The notes beneath the pieces were generated by a model. It had not been told where the DNA came from and ran no database searches. It saw only the letters and a list, made by a program, of their open reading frames with translations. A DNA stretch of 25,683 bases, taken from NCBI GenBank assembly GCA_038253125.1, contig JBBSHM010000036.1, positions 1 to 25,683 of the forward strand, written 5' to 3'. Positions 1-6,084 of this stretch are shown here, piece by piece. Positions within the stretch are counted from its first letter, which is position 1. Every line of letters starts with the position of its first letter. The DNA comes from JAUJNH01 sp038253125 (lineage in GTDB: Bacteria; Actinomycetota; Acidimicrobiia; Acidimicrobiales; JAUJNH01). The translations under genes and the position numbers were made by a program.

Positions 1-1
1 C

Positions 2-187
2 GGCAAGGTCCACCTCATCCGGGCGGCCGCCGAGCATGATGGCGGCCGTTGGCTGGTGCGAGAGCGGGGCAGCCAGGCCTCGAACGCCCTGACGGCCATG
101 GCCGTGGCCGACGTGCTGGCCATCGTCCCCGACGGCGACGGCATCCCTGCCGGCGGGTCCGTCAGCTGCTGGCTCCTGCGGGGCTGA
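2..187 (+). CDS. moeA: Molybdopterin molybdenumtransferase MoeA / Glp, C-terminal fragment
   Basis: The window opens inside this gene; only the last 61 residues are visible, ending GSVSCWLLRG and a TGA at 185-187. The fragment matches the C-terminal domain IV of MoeA: a basic strand (RWLVRERGSQ), then SNALTAMAVADVLAIVP and a short hydrophobic tail. MoeA inserts molybdate into adenylylated molybdopterin in the cytoplasm. Downstream moaA and moaC support a cofactor role. However, actinobacteria also carry a MoeA-like divisome protein (Glp) encoded near its membrane receptor GlpR/SepX, and a SepX-like gene lies about 1.9 kb downstream. The catalytic domains lie outside the window, so the two roles cannot be separated here. 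The stop codon lies within the first unit of a 15-bp tandem repeat. Confidence 0.8.
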   Translation, partial: GKVHLIRAAAEHDGGRWLVRERGSQASNALTAMAVADVLAIVPDGDGIPAGGSVSCWLLRG

Positions 188-269
188 CGACAACGGGGCT
201 GACGACAACGGCGCTGGCGACAACGGGGCTGGCGACAACCGGGCTGGCGACAACGGCGCTGGCGACAAC
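180..269. repeat. Six-copy 15-bp tandem repeat at the moeA 3' end
   Basis: Six consecutive 15-nt units of the form (G/C)G(G/C)GCTG(A/G)CGACAAC run from 180 to 269. They start inside the last codons of moeA and stop about 60 bp before the moaA -10 element. The first two units are identical (GCTGACGAC core) and the next four share GCTGGCGAC. The array contains the moeA stop codon and reads through in another frame as a TTGLA-type repeat. It looks like a minisatellite produced by slippage. No CRISPR-like spacers are present. Confidence 0.9.
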
Positions 270-326
270 GGAGCGGACCACAGCTGACGCCCGGTGAAGC
301 CGCGCCGGTTGGACGGGGTCTGCCCC

Positions 327-332
327 TAGCCT
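327..332 (+). promoter_or_regulatory. moaA -10 element (leaderless)
   Basis: TAGCCT lies 7 nt upstream of the GTG start at 340, so transcription would begin at or next to the start codon. There is no Shine-Dalgarno sequence. The same arrangement recurs before many genes in this window. No convincing -35 was found. Confidence 0.5.
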
Positions 333-339
333 GAGCGGG

Positions 340-1332
340 GTGAGCGACGAACTGGTCGACCCGTATGGGCGAACCGTGCGCGACCTGCGGATCTCGGTCA
401 CCGACCGCTGCAACCTGCGGTGCAGCTACTGCATGCCCGAGGAGGGGATGGACTGGCTGCCCCGGGCCGAGCTCCTCACCTTTGAGGAGCTGGAGCGGGT
501 GGCGCGGGTCTGCATCGAGCGATTCGGGTTCACCGGGCTGCGGCTCACGGGCGGCGAGCCGACGGTCCGCGCTCAGCTGCCGGTCCTGGTTGACAAGCTG
601 GCCCGCCTCGGCGACGGCAGCCACGATCTCGCCATGACGACCAACGGCACCACCCTCGCCCTCCTGGTGGACGACCTGGCCGCCGCCGGCCTGCGACGGG
701 TGACGGTCAGCATCGACTCGCTGCACGCCGACCGCTTCGCCGCCCTCACCCGGCGCGACCGGCTGGCCCAGGTGCTGGAGGGGATCGACGCCGCCCTGGA
801 CGCCGGGCTGCGGCCGGTCAAGCTGAACGTCGTCCTGGTGCGGGGGGTGAACGACGACGAGATCATCGAGCTGGCCCGGTTCGGGCGCGACCGGGGGGCG
901 GCCGTGCGCTTCATCGAGTGGATGCCCCTCGACGGCGGCCACACCTGGGGCGCCGACCGTGTCGTCACCTCGGCCGAGGTGATCGCCGCCATCGGTGCCC
1001 GGTGGCCCGTCGAGCCCCTGGCCCGGAGCAGCGCGCCCGCCAGCCGCTGGCGCTACCTCGACGGGGCGGGCGAGGTGGGGGTGGTCGGCAGCGTCACCGA
1101 GCCGTTCTGCTCCACCTGTGACCGGATCCGCCTCAGCGCCGACGGCATGCTGCGAGCCTGCCTCTTCGCCCACCGCGAGGCAGACCTGCGAGCCGTCCTG
1201 CGTGGTGGCGGCGACGACGACGCCGTGGCGACCGCCATCCGGGCCGAGGTCGGGACCAAGTGGGCGGGCCACGCCATCGGCAACGTCTCGTTCCTGCAGC
1301 CGACCAGGGCCATGAGCCAGATCGGCGGATGA
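340..1332 (+). CDS. moaA: GTP 3',8-cyclase MoaA
   Basis: This radical-SAM enzyme carries out the first step of molybdenum cofactor synthesis: it rearranges GTP to 3',8-cyclo-GTP, which MoaC converts to cyclic pyranopterin monophosphate. The N-terminal CxxxCxxC cluster (C24, C28, C31 in TDRCNLRCSYC) binds the SAM-cleaving 4Fe-4S cluster. The LTGGEPT motif follows. The C-terminal cluster ligands are C257, C260 and C274 (FCSTCDRIRLS and RACLF). The protein ends in Gly-Gly, the conserved MoaA C-terminal motif needed for catalysis. Its 330 residues match the family length. The GTG start fits the conserved first residues and the -10 at 327. moaC follows 25 bp downstream, with its own -10. All motifs are intact, so the identification is secure. 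Confidence 0.97.
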   Translation: MSDELVDPYGRTVRDLRISVTDRCNLRCSYCMPEEGMDWLPRAELLTFEELERVARVCIERFGFTGLRLTGGEPTVRAQLPVLVDKLARLGDGSHDLAMTTNGTTLALLVDDLAAAGLRRVTVSIDSLHADRFAALTRRDRLAQVLEGIDAALDAGLRPVKLNVVLVRGVNDDEIIELARFGRDRGAAVRFIEWMPLDGGHTWGADRVVTSAEVIAAIGARWPVEPLARSSAPASRWRYLDGAGEVGVVGSVTEPFCSTCDRIRLSADGMLRACLFAHREADLRAVLRGGGDDDAVATAIRAEVGTKWAGHAIGNVSFLQPTRAMSQIGG

Positions 1333-1343
1333 TCCAGCCGCCG

Positions 1344-1349
1344 TAGACT
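1344..1349 (+). promoter_or_regulatory. moaC -10 element (leaderless)
   Basis: TAGACT lies 8 nt before the ATG at 1358 and only 2 nt before the upstream in-frame ATG at 1352. This spacing favours 1358 as the true start. Confidence 0.45.
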
Positions 1350-1357
1350 CAATGGGC

Positions 1358-1924
1358 ATGTCGGACCACGGCCTCACGCACCTCGACCCCCTCGGCCGTG
1401 CCCGGATGGTCGACGTCACGCCCAAGGACCCCACCCACCGCCGGGCCATCGCCCGCTGCCGGGTCTACATGCAGCCCGAGACCACCAACATGATCGCCAG
1501 CAACGCGGTGCTGAAGGGCGATGTGCTGGCCGTGGCCCGGGTGGCGGGCATCCAGGCGGCGAAGCGGACGCCCGACCTAATCCCGCTGTGCCACCAGCTG
1601 ACCATCGGGTCGGTCTATGTGAACTTCGTCCTCGGCGACGCTGACGTCGAGGTCGAGGCCACGGTCGAGACCATCGACCGCACGGGCGTCGAGATGGAGG
1701 CCATGACCGCCTGCGCCGTGGCCGCCCTCACCATCTACGACATGGTGAAGAGCACCGACCGCAGCGTGTTCGTGAGCGAGCTGGCCCTGTGGGAGAAGGC
1801 CGGCGGCAAGAGCGGCGGCTACCGCCGCACCGACGAACTGGTGCCGCCGGTGGCACCGCCCGCGCCTGCGGTGGCCATCGACGACACCGACGCCGATGGC
1901 CTCTGGGACGACGACGGCCAGTGA
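1358..1924 (+). CDS. moaC: Cyclic pyranopterin monophosphate synthase MoaC
   Basis: MoaC converts the MoaA product 3',8-cyclo-GTP to cyclic pyranopterin monophosphate in the cytoplasm. Family hallmarks are all present: the RMVDVTPKDPTHRRA start region, LIPLCHQL, GVEMEAMTACAVAALTIYDMVKS (with the catalytic Lys in DMVKS) and KSGGYRR. The core ends near residue 160, as usual for MoaC. The remaining about 25 residues are an acidic, Pro/Ala-rich tail (PPVAPPAPAVAIDDTDAD) with no predicted catalytic role. ATG 1358 is preferred to the in-frame ATG at 1352 because a -10 (TAGACT) ends 8 nt upstream of 1358. It lies directly after moaA, so the two successive steps of the pathway are encoded side by side. 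Confidence 0.96.
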   Translation: MSDHGLTHLDPLGRARMVDVTPKDPTHRRAIARCRVYMQPETTNMIASNAVLKGDVLAVARVAGIQAAKRTPDLIPLCHQLTIGSVYVNFVLGDADVEVEATVETIDRTGVEMEAMTACAVAALTIYDMVKSTDRSVFVSELALWEKAGGKSGGYRRTDELVPPVAPPAPAVAIDDTDADGLWDDDGQ

Positions 1925-2093
1925 CCAGTCACCCCCGACTAGTCAGGCAGGGCGAAAGGCTGGACTCGGTGGGCACGCCCGGCTAGGCTCCGCACCAACA
2001 AACGCGGGCCCCTTCGTGCCTGCCATCGCTTCGGCCCCGACCACCCTCGGGTGGGCAGTGGTCCTTGGGTCGTGGCTACATCCGTTGTCAACC

Positions 2094-2099
2094 GAAGGA
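2094..2099 (+). promoter_or_regulatory. Ribosome binding site deciding a TTG start
   Basis: GAAGGA lies 10 nt upstream of TTG 2110. It supports that start over the in-frame TTG at 2065, which lacks a recognisable site and would place charged and polar residues in front of the first membrane segment. Confidence 0.5.
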
Positions 2100-2109
2100 A
2101 ACACACGCT

Positions 2110-2712
2110 TTGTCGACCGTACTCTTGCTCGTCGTGCTTGCCGGCTGGATCGGCGTTGGCTTCTGGTGGTTCGTTACCCACCGTGGTGCGCCGTCAGACG
2201 CAATCGGGAGCTTTGCGAAGCAGCTGGGCACGCTCGAGCGACGGGGTCCGGGCGCCGGTCTTCCCGCCAACCGGCTCGCCTCGACCCGCAGCGCCAACGC
2301 CTTTGGCCCTCGCCGGGCGGGCTCCACCGCCATGCTGCGGTCACACATGCAGAAGCGGCGGCGTGACATCTTCGTCAGCCTGGCCCTGATCACGGTCTCC
2401 ACCCTGGCCCTCGGCGTCCTGCCGCAGCTTCGCCTGCTCTGGATCGTGAGCCTGGCCTCGGGCGCTCTGCTGGCCGGCTACTGCTACCTCCTGGTGCAGC
2501 TGCGGACCCTGGCCGTCGAGCGTGACATGCAGGTCGGGTTCTCCTCCAACCACAACCGGGTCCCGGCCACGGCCCACCCGCCGGCCTACGCCCTGGCTGC
2601 CGACTCGCGGCCCGTCGGGGTGGGCCAGCCCGCCGCCCGCCGCCGCCCCCCCCCGGAGCAGCCGGCCTACGCCTACAGCGACTCAGCCCTCCTCCACCGC
2701 AACGCCAGCTGA
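2110..2712 (+). CDS. SepX/GlpR-like divisome membrane protein
   Basis: The product is 200 residues from a TTG start preceded by GAAGGA. It has an N-terminal membrane segment (about residues 3-21, ending GVGFWWFV), a basic cytosolic linker containing IGSFAKQLGTLERRGPG, then two closely spaced membrane helices (about 82-104 and 107-126). The tail is Pro/Ala/Arg-rich and probably disordered. This one-plus-two helix layout and the sequence style of the linker and hairpin (RRRDIFVSL, LLVQLRTLAVERDM) resemble SepX of Streptomyces and GlpR of Corynebacterium. Those proteins sit beside moeA/moaC-type genes and act at the septum, with GlpR serving as membrane receptor for the MoeA-like Glp. The context here (moeA, moaA, moaC) agrees. 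I infer a role in cell division; the alternative is an uncharacterised membrane protein. Confidence 0.62.
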   Translation: MSTVLLLVVLAGWIGVGFWWFVTHRGAPSDAIGSFAKQLGTLERRGPGAGLPANRLASTRSANAFGPRRAGSTAMLRSHMQKRRRDIFVSLALITVSTLALGVLPQLRLLWIVSLASGALLAGYCYLLVQLRTLAVERDMQVGFSSNHNRVPATAHPPAYALAADSRPVGVGQPAARRRPPPEQPAYAYSDSALLHRNAS

Positions 2713-2731
2713 ACGGCCCCGGGCGCTGCGC

Positions 2732-2737
2732 TAGTCT
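2732..2737 (+). promoter_or_regulatory. tRNA-Ala -10 element
   Basis: TAGTCT ends 12 nt before the mature 5' end of the tRNA at 2750. This would leave a short 5' leader for RNase P to remove. Confidence 0.45.
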
Positions 2738-2749
2738 GCAGCCGCCCTC

Positions 2750-2822
2750 GGGGGTGTAGCTCAGTTGGTAGAGCGCGACGTTCGCAATGTCGAGGTCCGG
2801 GGTTCGATTCCCCGCACCTCCA
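2750..2822 (+). tRNA. tRNA-Ala (anticodon CGC)
   Basis: A complete 73-nt cloverleaf can be folded. The acceptor stem 2750-2756 pairs with 2815-2821, including a G3-U70 wobble, the alanyl-tRNA synthetase identity element. The D stem is 2759-2762 with 2771-2774. The anticodon stem is 2776-2780 with 2788-2792 around loop TTCGCAA, giving anticodon CGC for GCG codons. The T stem is 2798-2802 with 2810-2814 around TTCGATT. The discriminator is A2822, and CCA is not encoded. It marks the boundary between core DNA and the accessory island and is a plausible historic integration site. Confidence 0.97.
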
Positions 2823-3177
2823 CAACTCCCCCCACCCGGCCCGGGCCTGTTCTCGAAAGAAGGCTCCGATGGATCCCGAAAGGTGCTGAGGCTGGGCCTG
2901 GCCAGCTGACTTGCCGGGCCTTCGTGGTCCTCGACCACCGCTCCGCCCCGTCGTCTGTGCCCATTGGGGCGCCTGCGGGCGGCTCCTGTCGGGGCGCAGA
3001 CGCCCCGAAGCCGTCGGCATCGCGGGCGCAGCGTCGGTTCTGGCCTCTGCGCTTGGCCGTCAGCTGGAGTCGGGCGGAGCGGTCTCCGGTGCCTCGATCG
3101 TGGCGCTGAGGAGGTCGGGCCACGTACCGATCGCCGCTTCGGGCGCGCCACCGGCTTGGTGGCCAGCACTCGCTGTA
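2823..3177. other. Gene-free stretch between tRNA-Ala and the island repeat
   Basis: No convincing coding sequence is seen on either strand; the open frames here are arginine- and proline-rich shadows typical of GC-rich noncoding DNA. The only clear structure is a hairpin at 2989-3008. The segment lies between the tRNA and the left 64-bp repeat, where insertion debris would be expected. No phage integrase remnant was recognised. Confidence 0.5.
2989..3008. other. Perfect 8-bp stem hairpin
   Basis: TCGGGGCG and CGCCCCGA form an 8-bp perfect stem around a 4-nt loop (CAGA). No U-tract follows on either strand, so a classical intrinsic terminator is not shown. It could act as a processing or termination structure about 165 nt downstream of the tRNA. 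Confidence 0.4.
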
Positions 3178-3241
3178 ATCCACCGGTCGGTTGCCCAGGG
3201 TCGATCCGGCCATGCTGGCCGGCCTGTTGCAACCACCGGTG
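3178..3241 (-). repeat. 64-bp palindromic repeat, copy A (inverted relative to copy B)
   Basis: Read on the minus strand, this matches 8488-8551 on the plus strand at 58 of 64 positions by hand alignment, with five of the six differences being transitions. Weaker similarity continues for about 25 bp at the 3241 side. The unit is internally nested: outer arms ACCGGTGGTTGC and GCAACCGACCGGT, and an inner hairpin CCGGCCA-GCA-TGGCCGG. It lies directly past the 3' end of the lipoprotein gene. It may be the end of a mobile element, a miniature element or a remnant of a transposase 5' region. Confidence 0.85.
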
Positions 3242-3271
3242 GAACCCGTCGCCCTAGCGGCGAATATTGCT

Positions 3272-3817
3272 CTACTGCTCTTTAAGGCTGAAGGTCAGGT
3301 TGCTGTGGGTGGGGTCGTTGCTAACGACGGTGAGGGTGCCGGTGGCTCCGCTGTAGGATCCGGTTCCGGAGGTGATGGGGATAGCCAGCGTGCGGTCGAA
3401 CGGGACCGTGCCCTGCGCTGTGATGTTCCCGTTTGCGAAGGTTTCGGCGGCGGTGACGATCGCTGTACCGTCGGCGGCGAAGACGAAGGTGACGTGGTCG
3501 GAACCGACGTGTGACTCGTTCTGTTGCAGTACCGAGGTGAAGGCCCAGTTGTCGCCGCCTGCGGGCTGTCCGGTTGGGCCACCATTCCTCGGCGGCCCAC
3601 CATTGGTGCTGTAGGTGCTGGAGTTGATGACCTCGAGGACCTCGATGTTCTGCTTCGACCCGCTGCGGCTCGTCACCGGCAATTGCACGGCTGGACCGGT
3701 TGGACTGGTGACCGAGGCAGCTGGAGAGGAGTTGGGGGACTTCGAGGCCCCGGAGCTCGAACCGCAGGCGGCCAGAACCATCGCGGCGGGAGCGACGAGG
3801 AGGAGAATCTTGCGCAT
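3272..3817 (-). CDS. Secreted lipoprotein with dirigent/allene-oxide-cyclase-like barrel
   Basis: The 181-residue product begins MRKILLLVAPAAMVLAACGSSS, a lipoprotein signal peptide with lipobox LAAC and lipidated Cys near residue 18. A Ser/Gly/Pro-rich linker follows (about 19-55). The rest is beta-rich: DNWAFTSVLQQNESHVGSDH, then VTFVFAADGTAIV, GNITAQGTVPF and GTGSYSGATGTLTVVSND. The GTGxYxGAxGTLTV signature resembles the calycin-type barrel of dirigent proteins and allene oxide cyclases, for which bacterial homologues exist. It probably sits on the outer face of the cell membrane; ligand and reaction are unknown. ATG 3817 is chosen over the upstream in-frame start at 3946 because AAAGGA lies just before it and the signal peptide starts there. 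It is divergent from the histidine kinase gene, suggesting it may be a target or sensor partner. Confidence 0.75.
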   Translation of the reverse strand: MRKILLLVAPAAMVLAACGSSSGASKSPNSSPAASVTSPTGPAVQLPVTSRSGSKQNIEVLEVINSSTYSTNGGPPRNGGPTGQPAGGDNWAFTSVLQQNESHVGSDHVTFVFAADGTAIVTAAETFANGNITAQGTVPFDRTLAIPITSGTGSYSGATGTLTVVSNDPTHSNLTFSLKEQ

Positions 3818-4041
3818 GATTGTGTCCTTTCGAGGTGACGTGCGCCGGTGATGCAGCGGGTCCGCGTGGGTGGCGGGCTGGTGGTCCGGCGTCGTTCCAA
3901 CCTTGACGGAATCGGCCGGCGGGGTCATCGGCCGCAAGTTGTGCACTTATGATCTGCTGGCATCAACTGCCGGGGCGCTGACGCTACCGCTGATGTAGTC
4001 CCGTACATCCACCGGATGATGTGGACGGAGAGAGTTGCCTC

Positions 4042-4047
4042 TAGCCT
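4042..4047 (+). promoter_or_regulatory. Histidine kinase -10 element (leaderless)
   Basis: TAGCCT lies 7 nt before ATG 4055. It argues for that start rather than the upstream in-frame ATG at 4016, whose extra codons include AGA and TCT, which are rare in this DNA. Confidence 0.45.
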
Positions 4048-4054
4048 CGGAGCT

Positions 4055-5257
4055 ATGGCACGGATCACTGACCGAGGGGACCGGGAACAGATCTTGGATG
4101 CCGCCTTGGCGGTCGTCCTGGCCGTGACGGCATTGCTGGAAGCGACCCAGCCCACCCGGAACTACAGCCATCCGGCGGTAATGGTGCCTGCCACACTCTT
4201 GGTGACACTGCCTCTGGCCTTTCGCCGCCGAGCCCCGGTCGGGGTGCTGGTGTTCGTGGGGACGGTGGCCATGGTCGAGGCGTTGGTGGTCACCGTGCCT
4301 GCGTCGGCCGTTCAGTTCTTGGCGTTGTTGATATCGATCTACACCGTGGTCTCGCTCAGCAGTAGAAGAGCACAGGTGCGTATCGGTCCTTTCGTTCTCA
4401 TAGTGGCGACGGTCACCATGCTCCGTGACCCGGCGACGCACAGCGCCATCGAGGCATTACCTACCTACGCGATCATCGTCGCGGTGGTCCTGCTCGCACA
4501 GGTAGTGCGTCGCAGCCGGGAGCAAGCCGCTCGGCTGCGCCAGCTCGCCACGGAACTCGTTGAGAGCCAGGCCGAAGCTGAACAATTGGCCGCGGCCGCC
4601 GAGCGGCTGCGGATCGCCCGGGAGATGCACGATCTGCTGGCGCACAGCGTGAGCGTCATGGTGCTCCAGACCGGCGCTGCTCGGATGGCGTTGCACGACG
4701 GCGAACCGCAGGTCCGCGAGCTGTTGGCGGTGGTCGAGAACATCGGGCGGGAGGCGCTGGAGGAGCTTGGAGTCATCCTCGGGCTACTGCGTGACGTCGT
4801 CTCGCCGGTGCCGTGGGAGCTCACCGCCAGCAACGCAAGGCTCGACCGGCTCGTGGAGACAATGCGCTCGGCTGGACTACCCGTGACCATCCGAGGCTCC
4901 GCCCACGTCGCGCTCGTGCCGCAGGCCTTGCAGCAAACGCTCTTCCGGGTGGTGCAAGAGGGCCTGACGAACTCCCTCAAGCACGCAAACGCCGCAGTGA
5001 CGACCGTGGACATCAGCATCGATGAGTCATCCGTCGTCGTGCGGATTCTCGACGAGGGAGAGCCGGGCTCCCAGTCGTTGCTTCCCACTGGGGGCAATGG
5101 CCTGATCGGCGTGCAGGAGCGGGTACGGGCCGTCGGTGGTGTCGTCGATTGTGGACCCGTCCCAGGAGTAGGAGGAGGCTGGCAGTTGCGAGCGATCCTC
5201 CCGTTAGCCGCCGAGGCGCTGTCTGATGAAGGTGTGGCTGCGGACGCCATCTTGTGA
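4055..5257 (+). CDS. DesK/NarL-type sensor histidine kinase
   Basis: This 400-residue membrane kinase has about five to six hydrophobic segments in residues 15-155 (for example AALAVVLAVTALLEA and YAIIVAVVLLAQVV). A coiled-coil-like linker (REQAARLRQLATELVESQ) follows. The HisKA_3 dimerisation helix is ERLRIAREMHDLLAHSVSV, with phosphoacceptor His192. The HATPase domain has the N box QEGLTNSLKHA (Asn306) and the G box GGNGLIGVQERV. No periplasmic sensor domain is visible, so it probably senses a membrane or intramembrane signal. Its stop overlaps the response-regulator start by 4 bp (GTGA), so the two are translationally coupled partners. The less GC-extreme codons compared with flanking core genes suggest acquisition. 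The signal is unknown; the divergent lipoprotein and nearby secreted propeller protein are candidate targets. Confidence 0.93.
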   Translation: MARITDRGDREQILDAALAVVLAVTALLEATQPTRNYSHPAVMVPATLLVTLPLAFRRRAPVGVLVFVGTVAMVEALVVTVPASAVQFLALLISIYTVVSLSSRRAQVRIGPFVLIVATVTMLRDPATHSAIEALPTYAIIVAVVLLAQVVRRSREQAARLRQLATELVESQAEAEQLAAAAERLRIAREMHDLLAHSVSVMVLQTGAARMALHDGEPQVRELLAVVENIGREALEELGVILGLLRDVVSPVPWELTASNARLDRLVETMRSAGLPVTIRGSAHVALVPQALQQTLFRVVQEGLTNSLKHANAAVTTVDISIDESSVVVRILDEGEPGSQSLLPTGGNGLIGVQERVRAVGGVVDCGPVPGVGGGWQLRAILPLAAEALSDEGVAADAIL

Positions 5258-5907
5258 TCAGGGTGCTGGTCGCCGACGACCAGGCCCTGGTCCGAGCCGG
5301 GTTCCGGGTCCTGCTCGAGACTCAGCCTGACTTCGAGGTCGTCGCCGAGGCGACGAACGGTGCGGAAGCGGTCGCTCTCGCCCGCGAGCACCGTCCCGAT
5401 CTGGTGTTGATGGACGTACAGATGCCTGTCCTGGATGGGGTCGAAGCCACCCTGCGACTCCTCAGTGACCCGTCACCTCCACGGGTGCTCATGCTCACCA
5501 CCTTCGACACCGACGAGTACGTGTACCACGCCATGAAGGCCGGGGCGAGTGGGTTCCTGCTCAAAAGCGTGCCGCCGGAACAGCTCCTCTACGGCATCCG
5601 GCTCTGTTCTCAAGGCGAAGCCCTACTGGCACCTGCGGTGACCCGCCGACTCATTGAGCAGTTCGTCGCCCGTCCCCTGCCCGGAGACACGCCGGGGCGG
5701 CTCACGGCCCTGACCACCCGAGAGATAGAAGTGCTGCGCCACATCGCCCGGGGGAACTCCAACGCTGACATCGCCGCACGGCTTTACCTGTCCGAGGCGA
5801 CGGTGAAGACTCATGTGAGCCGAATCCTCACCAAGCTCGGACTTCGCGACCGCGCCCAAGCTGTCGTGGTGGCCTACGAAACTGGGCTCGTCCAACCCGG
5901 CAACTGA
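5254..5907 (+). CDS. LuxR/NarL-family response regulator
   Basis: The 217-residue protein has an N-terminal receiver domain with acidic pair D8/D9, phosphoacceptor Asp54 (LVLMDVQMP) and conserved Lys104 (LLKSVPP). The C-terminal LuxR-type helix-turn-helix is LTTREIEVLRHIARGNSN followed by LYLSEATVKTHVSRILTKL. It is expected to be phosphorylated by the kinase encoded directly upstream and to bind DNA as a dimer. GTG 5254 overlaps the kinase stop by 4 bp. The start is firm because the receiver begins immediately (MIRVLVADDQ). Its targets are not shown by sequence, but the divergent lipoprotein promoter and the gene at 6085-7989 are the closest candidates. Confidence 0.95.
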   Translation: MIRVLVADDQALVRAGFRVLLETQPDFEVVAEATNGAEAVALAREHRPDLVLMDVQMPVLDGVEATLRLLSDPSPPRVLMLTTFDTDEYVYHAMKAGASGFLLKSVPPEQLLYGIRLCSQGEALLAPAVTRRLIEQFVARPLPGDTPGRLTALTTREIEVLRHIARGNSNADIAARLYLSEATVKTHVSRILTKLGLRDRAQAVVVAYETGLVQPGN

Positions 5908-5926
5908 CCCTCTGGCCTCAAGAGGG
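5908..5926 (+). terminator. Hairpin after the response regulator
   Basis: CCCTCT and AGAGGG pair around a 7-nt loop directly after the stop codon. No U-tract follows, so termination is only suggested by position, at the end of the two-gene operon and before the convergent gene ending at 6085. Confidence 0.35.
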
Positions 5927-6084
5927 CAACCGCAGCCCCTGGCGGCGAGGACGGTGGCGGCAGGGACGATGGCTGCGCCGACTTCCAGGGTGGCGTGGTG
6001 GCGCTCGACGGTCTCGGAGCCCGCTTCCTACCAACACCCGACCGCCGGCGCTGTGAGCGACGGCGACCTGCCACGCCGTTTTAC

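Noticed and set aside
180..269. CRISPR array
   Set aside because: The units are contiguous 15-mers without spacers.
2390..3232. A 280-codon minus-strand frame across tRNA-Ala
   Set aside because: It is antisense to the SepX-like gene and the tRNA, includes the typical tRNA-antisense peptide GNRTPDL, and has no domain.
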